Of a stretch of 64,000 nucleotides of DNA, positions 39,519 to 48,464 are shown piece after piece. The notes below the pieces were generated by a model, which was not told the DNA's origin, ran no database searches, and was given only the letters and a program-made list of their open reading frames with translations. The stretch is taken from positions 1 through 64,000 of the forward strand of contig NZ_AYKF01000062.1 in the NCBI RefSeq assembly GCF_003732545.1, written 5' to 3'. This DNA comes from Salinisphaera orenii subsp. halophila YIM 95161 (GTDB lineage Bacteria; Pseudomonadota; Gammaproteobacteria; Nevskiales; Salinisphaeraceae). Both the position numbers and the translations under genes were made by a program. Each line of letters begins with the position of its first letter. Position 1 is the stretch's first letter.

Positions 39519-40332
39519 TCAGCCCCGCCGCGCGGGCAGGCCGACGTAGGCGCAGTCGATGCGCGGCTCGTCGGCCAGGCCCGAGGGGCTGTTGACGTTT
39601 CTTACGAGTCCGCGCCAAGCGCTGTTTGGCGGCAAGACGAGGCGTAGTGCGCGACGTGCAGTCATTCTGCACCAGCGCGCTACAACGCTGGATTGCCGTC
39701 GTGTTGTTTATTTCCGGGCGCTTGTCCCTTCGGGTTGGGTCGCCCATAAAAAATCGACTAGGGGCGCCCGGCTGCGTTGCGAGCCTGGGTCGTGGCACGC
39801 CCAGAGCCGGCGGCTCGCGCCTTGCCGAACACGATTTGCGGTCTCCAACGCTGCGCTCGTACGAAACGCCAATAGACCCTGACGCGGCCATGAGCGCTTC
39901 GGCTTCGCGCTCGCCGTCGGCGGCGGTATCGCCCTCGGCCAGAACCACCTCCAGTTCCATGAAGTCGCCGATCCCCGCCACGGCATCGACATGCACGCGC
40001 GTGCGCCCGACCCAATAGAGCGTGCGCCGCTTGACCACCCGGCCGGCCGTACCGAGAGCCTCGGCGAGCGTGGCCCGCAGCGCGGCCGGCGCGGTCGTGG
40101 GCGTGCGGCGGTAGTGCGACAGCGTCGGTCCCGCGGCGTCCGGGCGCTCGTAGGCGATGAGTTCGCCAGTGCCGTCGCCGAAGGCGCGCAGCTTCAGGCG
40201 ACCGTGGGCACAGGCGAAGAAGGTGTCGTCCTGGTCGATGACGGTGCCAGCGGATCCGGCGCATTCCGCGGCGCGCCGATGCAGGGCACGGACATCGGCC
40301 ACCGCCGCCTTGATCTCGATGTTACGGGCCAT
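39519..40332 (-). pseudogene. CYTH-domain (class IV adenylate cyclase-like) gene broken by a repeat element
   Basis: Codons 1-151 (40332-39880) encode a CYTH domain starting MARNIEIKAAVADVRALHRR, with ARVVKRRTLYW-like and DFMELEVVLAEG segments typical of the family, which binds triphosphates. After EALMAAS the frame runs into repeat copy 3 (39585-39879). On the far side, 39584-39519 reads in the same sense SGLADEPRIDCAYVGLPARR before a TGA, which matches the expected C-terminal AYVDLL-type end of CYTH proteins. Joining the two flanks restores one continuous 172-residue frame. The disrupted frame now runs through the element into unrelated sequence. A truncated protein might still fold. Confidence 0.8.
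39585..39879. repeat. Dispersed TIR element, copy 3 (295 bp, inside the CYTH gene)
   Basis: Left end GGGGCTGTTGACGTTTCTTA and the reverse complement of the right end GGGTCTATTGGCGTTTCGTA match at 20 of the 24 terminal positions. Internal blocks GAGTCCGCGCCAAGCGCT and a GGCAAGACGAGGCG stretch are shared with other copies. It splits a CYTH reading frame whose two halves rejoin in frame, with at most two or three bases duplicated at the target. No coding capacity. Confidence 0.85.
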
Positions 40333-40335
40333 GCC

Positions 40336-41253
40336 TCAGCCTCGCGGATGATGCGACGCGTGCAGCGCGGCGAGCCGCGCCCGGGCGACGTGGGTGTAGA
40401 TCTGCGTGGTCGACAGATCGGCGTGCCCCAGCAGCATCTGCACCGCGCGCAGATCCGCGCCATGGTTGAGCAGGTGGGTGGCGAAGGCGTGCCGCAGACC
40501 GTGCGGCGAGACGTCGGCGCGGATGCCGGCGCTCGCGGCGTGGCGGCGGATGCGGTGCCAGACGTTCTGGCGCGTCATGCCGCCCCCGCGGCCGGTCACG
40601 AACAGGGCGTCCGAGCGGGCCGTGTCCAACAGCTGCGGCCGCGCCTGGCGCAGGTAACGCTCGATCCAGTCGACCGCGGCTTCGCCGATCGGCACCAGCC
40701 GCTCGCGCCCGCCCTTGCCCGTCACCCGGACCACGCCCTGGCGCAGATTGACCTGCGCGCGGCTCGCCCCGACCAGCTCGGACACGCGCAGGCCGGCGGC
40801 ATACATCAGCTCCAGCATGGCGCGGTCGCGCAGGCCGAGATCGGTATCGGTCGCCGGCGCGGCCAGCAGCGCCTCGACATCGGCCTCGGTGAGCGTGGTC
40901 GGCAGCCGCCGCCCCTGCGCGGGACTGGGGATCAGCGCGGTGGGGTCGGTATCGATGGCGCCGGCGCGGCGCTGGTAGCGATAGAACTGGCGCAGGCTCG
41001 ACAGCAGCCGCGCGGCGCTGCGCGGACTCGAGCCCGGCGTGTTGCGGGCGGCGAGATAGGCCTGCAGATCGCCCCGGCCGGCCGCGAGCAGGCTGTCATA
41101 GCCCTGCGCCACGAGCCAGCCCGCCAGCCGCGCGAGGTCGTTGCGATAGGCCGCCAGCGTCGCGTCGGACAGGCCGCGCTCGGCCCACAGGCCGTCGAGA
41201 AAGCGTTCGATCTCGCCCGCGATGGGCTCCGGCAGTGCGTCGATGGCGGCCAT
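40336..41253 (-). CDS. xerD: Site-specific tyrosine recombinase XerD
   Basis: 305 residues, normal Xer size. Resolves chromosome dimers at dif with XerC and FtsK. The N-terminal SAM-like core-binding domain covers about residues 1-105. The catalytic set is visible: Arg in YAAGLRVSELVG, Lys in VTGKGGRERLVP, SPHGLRHAFATHLL (His, Arg), LGHADLSTTQIYTHV (His, Tyr nucleophile). The start MAAIDALPEPIAGEIERFLD at 41253 is preferred to one 45 bases upstream. A single chromosomal Xer gene, not a phage integrase. The CYTH gene begins 3 bp after its stop, and zapE is divergent. Confidence 0.93.
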   Translation of the reverse strand: MAAIDALPEPIAGEIERFLDGLWAERGLSDATLAAYRNDLARLAGWLVAQGYDSLLAAGRGDLQAYLAARNTPGSSPRSAARLLSSLRQFYRYQRRAGAIDTDPTALIPSPAQGRRLPTTLTEADVEALLAAPATDTDLGLRDRAMLELMYAAGLRVSELVGASRAQVNLRQGVVRVTGKGGRERLVPIGEAAVDWIERYLRQARPQLLDTARSDALFVTGRGGGMTRQNVWHRIRRHAASAGIRADVSPHGLRHAFATHLLNHGADLRAVQMLLGHADLSTTQIYTHVARARLAALHASHHPRG

Positions 41254-41296
41254 GGCGCGAGCGTATACTGAGGGGTATTTCCACGCGAGATTCTCC

Positions 41297-42394
41297 ATGT
41301 CAGCAGACGGTGCAGCCAGCCCCGACGGCCCGCGCGCGCGCTACGAGGCCGAGGTCGCGCGCGGCGAGCTCGTCCGCGATCCCGCGCAGGCGCAGGCCGT
41401 CGACGCGCTCCAGCGCATTCACGACGAACTGGTCGCCCATCCGACCCAGCGCAGCCTGTTCGGCCGCAGCCGCCGGCAGCCGGTTACCGGCCTCTATCTC
41501 TGGGGCGGTGTCGGCCGCGGCAAGACCTGGCTGATGGACTGCTTCTACGAGTCGCTGCCCTTCGAGGAGAAGAGCCGGCTGCATTTCCACCGCTTCATGG
41601 CCAAGGTTCACGAAGCGCGCAAGCGCTACGCCAACCAGTCGGATCCGCTCAAGCTGATCGCCAAGGAATGGTCGGCCGACCGCGTGCTCTGCTTCGACGA
41701 GTTCTTCGTCTCCGACGTGGCCGACGCCATGATCCTGGCGCGCCTGACCGAGGCCCTGTTCAAGCGCGGCGTGACGCTGGTGACGACCTCCAACATCGCC
41801 CCGGACGATCTCTACGCCGGCGGTCTGCAGCGCGAGCGCTTCATGCCCGCCATCGAGGGCATCAAGCAGCATTGCGAGGTCCTGCACCTGGCCGACGGCA
41901 CCGACTACCGGCTCGATCACATCGAGGCCTCGGCGACCTACCAGACGCCGCCCGGCGAGGCGGCCGATGCGGTGCTCGACCGCCACTTCGAGCGGCTGGC
42001 CACGGGCGCGACCGCCACCGGCGGCAACGTCGAGGTGCTCGGACGCAAGATCCCGGTCCGCCGGCGCACCGACGGCGTCGCCTGGTTCGACTTCGAGGAT
42101 CTGTGCCGCGGCAACCGTTCGGCCAACGACTACATCGAGCTGGCGCGCGAGTTCCACACCGTCATGCTCTCCGGCGTGCCGGTGTTCGACGACGACGACA
42201 ACAACGCCGCCCGGCGCTTCATCAACGCCGTGGACGAATTCTACGACCGCCGCGTCAAACTGTTCTGCACCGCCCAGGCGCGCCCCGACGATCTCTACGC
42301 CGGCACCCGGCTGACCTTCGAATTCGAGCGCACCGCCAGCCGCCTGCACGAGATGAGTTCGAGCGACTACCTCGGCGAGGGACACCGCCAGTAG
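41297..42394 (+). CDS. zapE: Cell division ATPase ZapE (AFG1-like)
   Basis: 365 residues. AFG1/ZapE P-loop ATPase that destabilises FtsZ rings under stress. Walker A is WGGVGRGKTWLMD, Walker B LCFDEFFVSDVADAM, and the family motif GVTLVTTSNIAPDDLYAGGL follows. A RHFHRFMA-type segment (LHFHRFMAKVHEARK) is also present. The ATG at 41297 (MSADGAASPDGPRARYEAEV) is chosen; a TATACT at 41264-41269 in the xerD/zapE divergent gap may be its -10 element. Confidence 0.95.
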   Translation: MSADGAASPDGPRARYEAEVARGELVRDPAQAQAVDALQRIHDELVAHPTQRSLFGRSRRQPVTGLYLWGGVGRGKTWLMDCFYESLPFEEKSRLHFHRFMAKVHEARKRYANQSDPLKLIAKEWSADRVLCFDEFFVSDVADAMILARLTEALFKRGVTLVTTSNIAPDDLYAGGLQRERFMPAIEGIKQHCEVLHLADGTDYRLDHIEASATYQTPPGEAADAVLDRHFERLATGATATGGNVEVLGRKIPVRRRTDGVAWFDFEDLCRGNRSANDYIELAREFHTVMLSGVPVFDDDDNNAARRFINAVDEFYDRRVKLFCTAQARPDDLYAGTRLTFEFERTASRLHEMSSSDYLGEGHRQ

Positions 42395-42491
42395 CACCGC
42401 GCCGCCTCGCTTCGGCGCGGCTGCATCCACCGCCGGCGGCTGGCGTACACTCCATGGGTGTGCTACAGGCCGATCGCACGGGGGCCTCCGC

Positions 42492-43472
42492 ATGGACCGA
42501 CTGTGGGGATCCGGACGCATCCGCCGCCTGCTCGAGGCGGCGCTGGCCTGTGCGCTGATCGCTGCCATGACCCACGCTCCGGCGGAGCCTGCCGCCGGCG
42601 ACAGCCGATGGCTGCGCATCGACGGCCGCACCATGCACATCGCCTGCGCCGGTCACGGCGAGCCGACCGTGATCCTCGACGCCGGCCTGGGCGACAGTTC
42701 GCTGGTGTGGACCCGCGTGATGCCGGAGCTGGCGACGATGACGCGGGTGTGCCGCTACGACCGGGCCGGCTACGGCGACAGCGAGCTCGGCCCGCCGCCG
42801 CGCACCAGCGCGACCATCGTCGACGAACTGGAAACGCTGCTCGCGCGCGCCGACATCGAGCCGCCCTGGCTGCCGGTCGGGCATTCCTTCGGCGGCTGGA
42901 ACATGCAGCTGTTCGCCGCGCGCAACCCGGACGACGTCGCCGCGCTGGTGCTCGTCGACAGCAGTCAGGTCGACGAAATCGAGCGCTACGAGCGCGAGCT
43001 CGGCGTGCTCATCGCCCCGCGCGACAACACCGTGTTCACGCTCACGCCGCAGATTCCCTCGAATCTGCCGCCCGCCGCGGCGGAGCGGGCACGGGCCCAG
43101 ATCACCAACCCCGCCGCCATGCGCACGGTGTACAGCGAATGGCGCGGCTTTCGCGCCAGCGAGCGCGAGGTCGCCGCCGCCACGCTGCCCGATCTGCCGC
43201 TGGTGGTGCTCAGCCGCGGCGCGCCGATCGCCGACCCGGACAGCCGGCGCGGACGCTCGGAAGCGCTCTGGCGGCGTCTGCAGCGCGAATTCGTGGCCCG
43301 CCACCCGCAGGCGGTGCATATCGTGGCCGGCGAGAGCGGCCACTACATCCAGCTCGAACAGCCCGCCCTGGTGGTCCACGGCGTGTGCGTGGCCCTGCGC
43401 CGGATCGCCGACGACCACCGCGCCTGCGCCCTGCCCGCGGCCGAGAGCGAACAGCGCGCGGCGGCGCGCTAG
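42492..43472 (+). CDS. Alpha/beta hydrolase, exported or membrane-anchored
   Basis: 326 residues. N-terminal hydrophobic segment (LLEAALACALIAAMTHAPA) looks like a signal peptide or anchor. The alpha/beta-hydrolase core has VILDAGLGDSSLVW (oxyanion region), YDRAGYGDSELG and the nucleophile elbow VGHSFGGWNMQLF; the acid and His are expected in VVLSRGAPIAD and GESGHYIQLEQP. Similar to bacterial esterase/haloperoxidase-like hydrolases; substrate unknown. Stands alone between zapE and two maoC genes, 16 bp from the convergent stop of maoC. Confidence 0.88.
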   Translation: MDRLWGSGRIRRLLEAALACALIAAMTHAPAEPAAGDSRWLRIDGRTMHIACAGHGEPTVILDAGLGDSSLVWTRVMPELATMTRVCRYDRAGYGDSELGPPPRTSATIVDELETLLARADIEPPWLPVGHSFGGWNMQLFAARNPDDVAALVLVDSSQVDEIERYERELGVLIAPRDNTVFTLTPQIPSNLPPAAAERARAQITNPAAMRTVYSEWRGFRASEREVAAATLPDLPLVVLSRGAPIADPDSRRGRSEALWRRLQREFVARHPQAVHIVAGESGHYIQLEQPALVVHGVCVALRRIADDHRACALPAAESEQRAAAR

Positions 43473-43487
43473 CGACGACCGCTCGCC

Positions 43488-43937
43488 TCAGCCGGCCTCG
43501 CGCCGCGCAAGCATGGACACGGTGCGATAGCTCATCACGGTGACCTCGTCCTGGTTACGCGTCTCGACCGCGAAATGCACGAGGCCCATCTCCGGGCGCG
43601 ACTTCGACACCCGCTTGTCGGTGACCGTGCAGCGCACCGACAGCCGGTCGCCGACGTGCACGGGGCGGTGCCAGCGCAGATCGTCGAAACCCGGCGAGCC
43701 GAGGCTGGCCAGCGGTTCGTCGCGGCCGGTCATCAGCAGCTTCATCGTCAGCGCGGCCGTGTGCCAGCCCGATGCCGCCAGCGTCTCGAAATAGGTATCC
43801 GCGGCACCCGCGTCGCTGAGATGGAACGGCTGCGGATCGTAGCGTTCGGCAAAGGCGACGATCGCCTCAGCGGTGATCGCCTCGGTCGGGCCCAGGTCGG
43901 CGACGTCACCCGGCTGCATGTCTTCGTAGTGGATCAT
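43488..43937 (-). CDS. MaoC-like (R)-hydratase, copy A
   Basis: 149 residues. Hot-dog fold dehydratase of the MaoC type, acting on acyl-CoA or acyl-thioester substrates. The hydratase signature D-x5-H region is AERYDPQPFHLS. Overlaps the next gene upstream (43934) by 4 bases (ATGA), so two similar hydratase subunits are co-translated; they may form a heterodimer. Specific substrate not determinable. Confidence 0.9.
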   Translation of the reverse strand: MIHYEDMQPGDVADLGPTEAITAEAIVAFAERYDPQPFHLSDAGAADTYFETLAASGWHTAALTMKLLMTGRDEPLASLGSPGFDDLRWHRPVHVGDRLSVRCTVTDKRVSKSRPEMGLVHFAVETRNQDEVTVMSYRTVSMLARREAG

Positions 43938-44383
43938 GCCGGGGCCGTGCGGCGGCGAAACAGCGCGTTCGAGGCCAGTTCGGCCACGGCCTCGCCGTCC
44001 TGGTTGAGCACGGTGAAACGATTCTTGACCAGCCCCAGCTCGGGTCGACTGTTGAGTACGCGCGCCTCCACCGTCTCCTGCCGCACCGAGAGCGTGTCGC
44101 CGGCGAACACCGGCCGCGGCCAGCGTACCGAGTCCACGCCCGGCGACCCCATCGAGGCCGACTGCGACAGGACGTTGTCAACGAGAATGCGCATGAAGAT
44201 CGCGCAGGTCAGCAGGCCGGGCGCGGTCAGGCCGCCGTACGGACCGTCGGCCGCGGCTTCGGGGTCGACGTGGAATGGCAGCGGATCATAGGCGCGGCCG
44301 AAGGCGACGATCTCGTCCTCGGTGACGGTATAGGCGCCGAAGGTCTCGACGCGACCCGGCTCGAAGTCTTCCCAGTAACGCAT
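43934..44383 (-). CDS. MaoC-like (R)-hydratase, copy B
   Basis: 149 residues. Same fold as its neighbour, with GRAYDPLPFHVDP in the hydratase motif position and RWPRPVFAGDTLSV at the conserved substrate-side strand. Start MRYWEDFEPGRVETFGAY at 44383. Translationally coupled to copy A by a 4-base overlap. The divergence between the pair is large, suggesting different roles or an obligate heterodimer rather than a recent duplication. Confidence 0.9.
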   Translation of the reverse strand: MRYWEDFEPGRVETFGAYTVTEDEIVAFGRAYDPLPFHVDPEAAADGPYGGLTAPGLLTCAIFMRILVDNVLSQSASMGSPGVDSVRWPRPVFAGDTLSVRQETVEARVLNSRPELGLVKNRFTVLNQDGEAVAELASNALFRRRTAPA

Positions 44384-44463
44384 GGCCCCGCGGCAGTGGT
44401 ACGGCCGATCAGCGCGCGACTATAGCAAGTCGCCGCGCGCGGCGCGCGCAGCCGCGGCGCGAT

Positions 44464-45237
44464 TCACTGCGCCACGACCATGCCGTCGGCGGTGTCAATG
44501 CCGGTGGCGCCGGTCAGCGTCGCGCCGGCGAAACGCGCGCCCTCGGCCCGGGCGCCGGCGAACCGCGCCCCGCTCAGATCGGCCCCGTCGAACTCCGCGT
44601 CGCGGATATCGGCGTTCGTGAAGTCCGCCTGTCGGAGATTGGCGAAACGCAGCAGCGCATGGCTGAGATGCGCGCCGGCGAAGTTCGCGTTCGACAGATC
44701 CGCGTTCTCGGCCTCGAAGCGCATCAACCCCATCGACTGGTTCTTCATGTCCGCGTCCAGCCGGGCATTCGAGAAATCCGCGCCGTGCGCGTCGCCCATC
44801 GACAGACGCGCGATCACCCGGGCGCCGCTGAAGTCGGCTCCGGCGAACAGCGGCGACTGCTCCCGCGAGGCCTCCAGCCCCTGGGCCACCACCGGCCCGA
44901 ACAGCTGCGCGCCGCTAAGATCGGCGTTGGAGAAATCCGCCCCGATCAGCCAGGTGCCGTTGAGGTTGGCGCCGCTCAGATTCGCGCCGGACAACCGCGT
45001 GTCCTCCAGGCGTGCGTTGGTCAGATCCGCACCGGCGAGATTGGCGCCGGACAGATCGAGTCCGGACAGGTCCAGCCGGCTGAGATCGCGGCCGGAGAAA
45101 TCCGCGGGCTCCTCCGGCGTGGCGGTGTCGATGCGCGCCTGCACATCGTCCACCGACAGCTCGCCGGCCAGGGCGCCGCCCGCATGACCGATGACAACGG
45201 CCATGGACAGCAGTATAGAACCGATCTTCATCTTCAT
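44464..45237 (-). CDS. Secreted pentapeptide-repeat protein
   Basis: 257 residues. N-terminal signal peptide (IGSILLSMAVVIGHAGGALA) then a long run of A(D/N)LXX pentapeptide repeats (e.g. ADFSGRDLSRLDLSGLDLSG, ARLEDTRLSGANLSGANLNG), forming a right-handed quadrilateral beta-helix. A stretch near residues 140-165 interrupts the repeats. A GGAGG site precedes ATG 45237. Function unknown; repeat proteins of this kind often act as binding surfaces. Divergent from the acyl-CoA ligase gene. Confidence 0.88.
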   Translation of the reverse strand: MKMKIGSILLSMAVVIGHAGGALAGELSVDDVQARIDTATPEEPADFSGRDLSRLDLSGLDLSGANLAGADLTNARLEDTRLSGANLSGANLNGTWLIGADFSNADLSGAQLFGPVVAQGLEASREQSPLFAGADFSGARVIARLSMGDAHGADFSNARLDADMKNQSMGLMRFEAENADLSNANFAGAHLSHALLRFANLRQADFTNADIRDAEFDGADLSGARFAGARAEGARFAGATLTGATGIDTADGMVVAQ

Positions 45238-45480
45238 GTGCAATGCCTCCGAATCGGCATGTGGGCGCATGGTCCGCGCCGCGGCCGAGGATACGCCGAC
45301 GACCGTACGAGAGCTGAACGCCCGCGCGCCGCCGCCCTGCCCGGACACGATGTAATTTCTCTTACCATAGCTCCCGGCGACGATCAATGTATGCGCCAAT
45401 GGACGCCCCGCAACAGGCAATGCGATGCTGCCCGCGAAGCGCGAAAACAACATTACACGGCCACGCCGGAAGGAGATGCC

Positions 45481-47091
45481 ATGCGATCGACCATGATGGA
45501 CCGCCCCCTGCTGCTCGACGACATCCTCGAGCGCGCGGGCGCACAGTTTCCCGACGTGGAAATCGTCACGAACATGCCGGACAAGACCCTGCACCGGCAG
45601 ACGTACGGCGACATGGTCCGGCGCGCCAAGCAGCTGGCACAGGCCCTGACCCAGGCCGGCATCAAGCCCGGCGACCGCGTCGCGACGTTCTCCTGGAACA
45701 CGCACGCCCATCTCGAGGCCTATTTCGGCATTCCGATCACCGGCGCCGTGCTGCACACGCTCAACCTGCGCCTGCCGCCCGACGACGTGTCGTGGATCGT
45801 GAATCACGCCGAGGATCGCATTCTGATCATCGACGACGTGCTGCTGCCGCTCTACGAGAAGTTCGCCGACCGGGTGAACTTCGAGCGCATCATCGTCGTG
45901 CCGCTCGCCGGCAAGCCGATTCCCGAGGGCATGGAGAGCTACGAGGACTTCCTGGCCTCGGCCGAGGGCGAGTTCGTCTATCCCGACAAGGACGAGAACG
46001 ACGCCTGCGGCATGTGCTACACCTCAGGCACCACCGGCAAACCGAAGGGCGTGGTCTATTCGCACCGCTCGACCGTGCTGCACGCCATGACCGCGGCCAT
46101 GCCGGATACGCTGAATCTGTCCTTCAACGACACGGTGCTACCGGTCGTGCCGATGTTCCACGTCAACGCCTGGGGCATTCCTTACGTGGCCACGTTGACC
46201 GGCGCCAAGCAGGTCTACCCCGGCCCGCACATGGATCCGGAGAGCCTGCTCGACGTCTACGCCGCCGAGCGGGTCAATACCACCGCCGGCGTGCCGACAA
46301 TCTGGATGGGCATCCTGGAGGCCCTCGACGCCGAACCCGACCGCTGGGCCCTGCGCGATGATTTGAGCATGATCGTGGGCGGCTCGGCGGCCCCCGAGTC
46401 GATGATCCGCCGCTTCGATGGCCACGGCCTGACCGTGATCCAGGCCTGGGGCATGACCGAGACCTCGCCGCTGGGTTCCGCGGCGCGGCTCAAGCCGGCG
46501 GTCACCGCACGCAGCGAGGACGAACGCTACGCCAAGCGGGCGACCGCGGGCGTGGCGGTGCCCTTCGTCGAGGTGCGCATCGTGGGCGACGACGGCAATC
46601 CGCAACCCTGGAACGGCGAGGATATGGGCGAAATCCAGATCCGCGGTCCGTGGATCACCGGCAGCTACTTCCGGCTCGACAACAGCGACGAGAAGTTCAC
46701 CACCGACGGCTGGCTGCGCACCGGCGACATCGCCACCGTCGACGCCGACGGCTACATCGACATCACGGACCGCACCAAGGATGTCATCAAGTCCGGCGGC
46801 GAATGGATCTCCTCGGTGCAACTGGAGAACGCGATCATGGCGCACGACGCGGTCGCCGAGGCCGCGGTGGTCGCCCAGCCCGACGACAAGTGGGGTGAAC
46901 GGCCGCTGGCTGCGGTCGTACTGCGCAAGGGCGAGACGCTCGACGCCGACACACTGCGCGCCTTTCTGCTCGAGCGCATGGCCAAGTGGATGGTGCCCGA
47001 CGACTACGTGTTCATCGACGCCATCCCGCGCACCTCGACCGGCAAGTTCAGCAAGCTGGACCTGCGCAAGCAGATGCTCGACACCGCCTAG
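45481..47091 (+). CDS. AMP-dependent long/medium-chain acyl-CoA ligase
   Basis: 536 residues. Adenylate-forming enzyme activating a carboxylic acid to acyl-CoA. P-loop signature YTSGTTGKPKGVVYSHRS, the A5 motif QAWGMTETSPLG, A8 GWLRTGDIATVDADGYIDIT followed by DRTKDVIKSGGEWISS, and the C-terminal PRTSTGKFSKLDLRKQ with the catalytic lysine. Fits the medium/long-chain fatty-acid ligase (FadD-like, AlkK-like) branch; the exact acid is unknown. GGAAGGAG precedes the ATG and an intrinsic terminator follows. Confidence 0.93.
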   Translation: MRSTMMDRPLLLDDILERAGAQFPDVEIVTNMPDKTLHRQTYGDMVRRAKQLAQALTQAGIKPGDRVATFSWNTHAHLEAYFGIPITGAVLHTLNLRLPPDDVSWIVNHAEDRILIIDDVLLPLYEKFADRVNFERIIVVPLAGKPIPEGMESYEDFLASAEGEFVYPDKDENDACGMCYTSGTTGKPKGVVYSHRSTVLHAMTAAMPDTLNLSFNDTVLPVVPMFHVNAWGIPYVATLTGAKQVYPGPHMDPESLLDVYAAERVNTTAGVPTIWMGILEALDAEPDRWALRDDLSMIVGGSAAPESMIRRFDGHGLTVIQAWGMTETSPLGSAARLKPAVTARSEDERYAKRATAGVAVPFVEVRIVGDDGNPQPWNGEDMGEIQIRGPWITGSYFRLDNSDEKFTTDGWLRTGDIATVDADGYIDITDRTKDVIKSGGEWISSVQLENAIMAHDAVAEAAVVAQPDDKWGERPLAAVVLRKGETLDADTLRAFLLERMAKWMVPDDYVFIDAIPRTSTGKFSKLDLRKQMLDTA

Positions 47092-47115
47092 ACGCGCGAT
47101 CGCCCACGGGCACCG

Positions 47116-47148
47116 GGCCCGGCTCGCTCCACGGCGGCCGGGCCTTTT
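47116..47148 (+). terminator. Intrinsic terminator of the acyl-CoA ligase gene
   Basis: GGCCCGG (47116-47122) pairs with CCGGGCC (47138-47144), followed by TTTT, 25 bp after the stop codon. Confidence 0.75.
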
Positions 47149-47163
47149 CGTGCGCGGTGGGTC

Positions 47164-47469
47164 GGGTCCGTCAAGACTGCATGCGAGCCCGCATCTAGCG
47201 CTTGCTTAAAACGGCTACGGGCGCCGGGGCGAGGCGTCGTGCGCGCCGCGCAGTCGTTCCGCGTTAGGGTCCGACGACGCCGGAGGTCGCACCCTGGTCG
47301 TTGCATGGGGCGCTTGGCCCTTCGGATTGGGCCGTCCATGAAACAATCGACTATAGGCGTTGCGGCGTCGCCAGTCTGGATCGTGGCACGCCACGATCGG
47401 CGACTGGTGTCTTGCCGCACACGACGTGCGGTCGCCAAGGCGGCGTTCGCCTGAAGTGCTGACAGGCCC
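47164..47469. repeat. Dispersed TIR element, copy 4 (306 bp)
   Basis: Left end GGGTCCGTCAAGACTGCATG and the reverse complement of the right end GGGCCTGTCAGCACTTCAGG match at 17 of 23 positions. Inside are the perfect stem GATCGTGG-CACG-CCACGATC, the CCGCAC-ACGAC-GTGCGG hairpin and the GGCCC/GGGCC stem (near 47310), all present in related form in other copies. It lies between the ligase terminator and the beta-lactamase stop codon, 71 bp from the latter. Confidence 0.85.
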
Positions 47470-47540
47470 TGGCCGGAGGCCGTGACGGCTTTCGACCCGC
47501 TCGGGTCGCGCCGGGCACGCCGCCCCTGGACACTCGGCGT

Positions 47541-48464
47541 CTATCCTGTGCCGAGCCACCGCACTGTGGCCCGCCCGACGTCAGCCAGCACACGGTCTCG
47601 CTGGGAACGGCCGGCATCGGAACCGGCGTAATAGGCGGACACGATCACCGGCGCGTCGGGCTGCGGCCAGACGATGGCGATGTCGTTGGCCGTATTGTTA
47701 CCGCCGGACCCCGTCTTGTCACCGATACGCCAGTGGCCCGGCATGCCGGCGCGCAGACGATGGTCGCCGGTCTCGTTGGCGATCAGCCAGCGCGTCAGCT
47801 GTTCTCTGGAGGGCACGGCCAATACGTCGTCGAGCAACAGGCGCTGCATGAGGTGGCCCATCGCCGACGGCGAGGTGGTGTCGCGATCGCTGCCGGGGGT
47901 GTACGCATTGAGCGCGGTCTCGTAGCGATCGGACCGCGTGACCGTATCGCCGAGCGCACGCACGAAGGCGGTCACGGCCGCCGGCCCACCGACGCTGCGC
48001 AACATGAGGTTGGCCGCCGTGTTGTCGCTGAGGGTGAGCCCGGCACGACAGATCGCCCCGAGCGTCATTCCGGTGCCGACGTGTTGCCCCGTTTCCGGCG
48101 AGTAAGTCACGACATCGCCGGCGTCGTAGGTGATGTGTCGGTCCAGCGATTCCTTGCCGGCATCCACGCGCGAAAGGATCAGCCCGACAAGGGGCAATTT
48201 GAACGTACTGCACATCAGGAAACGCTCGTCGGCGCGCTGCGCGACCCGCTGCCCGCCGGCCGTATCCAGCACAGCCAAGCCGAGGCGGCCGCCGTGGCGT
48301 TTCTCCAGGTCGGCGATCTCGGCGCGAAACGTCTCGGCGGCCGTTCGTGCGGCCAGCGGCGGCGTGCCGAGCACGGATACCGCCGCGCCGGCGGCGAACC
48401 CCTTGAGCAAATCGCGACGGCGGAGCATGCGCTGGACAGTCTCGGGGGTGGCTTTATTCTTCAT
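47541..48464 (-). CDS. Class A beta-lactamase with a Tat-type signal
   Basis: 307 residues. Serine beta-lactamase hydrolysing beta-lactam amide bonds in the periplasm. Signal peptide with twin arginines RRRDLLKGFAAGAAVSVLGT suggests Tat export. Class A motifs: MCSTFKLP (Ser70-x-x-Lys73, with Cys69), LSDNTAANLM (SDN loop), RYETALN (Glu166/Asn170 omega loop), GDKTGSGGNNTAND (KTG). Cys69 is seen in carbapenemases, but position 238 here is Gly, so the carbapenemase disulfide is absent. No ampR-type regulator lies in the 820 bp upstream. Composition matches the surroundings, so it looks like a resident enzyme rather than a recently captured cassette. Confidence 0.94.
   Translation of the reverse strand: MKNKATPETVQRMLRRRDLLKGFAAGAAVSVLGTPPLAARTAAETFRAEIADLEKRHGGRLGLAVLDTAGGQRVAQRADERFLMCSTFKLPLVGLILSRVDAGKESLDRHITYDAGDVVTYSPETGQHVGTGMTLGAICRAGLTLSDNTAANLMLRSVGGPAAVTAFVRALGDTVTRSDRYETALNAYTPGSDRDTTSPSAMGHLMQRLLLDDVLAVPSREQLTRWLIANETGDHRLRAGMPGHWRIGDKTGSGGNNTANDIAIVWPQPDAPVIVSAYYAGSDAGRSQRDRVLADVGRATVRWLGTG

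Noticed and set aside
40336-41253. Tyrosine recombinase as a phage or island integrase
   Set aside because: Length, motifs and neighbours match the chromosomal XerD; there are no phage or conjugation genes around it.
47541-48464. Beta-lactamase as part of a mobile resistance cassette
   Set aside because: No integron, insertion sequence or transposase is seen; the nearby repeat lacks coding capacity and the gene's composition fits the chromosome.
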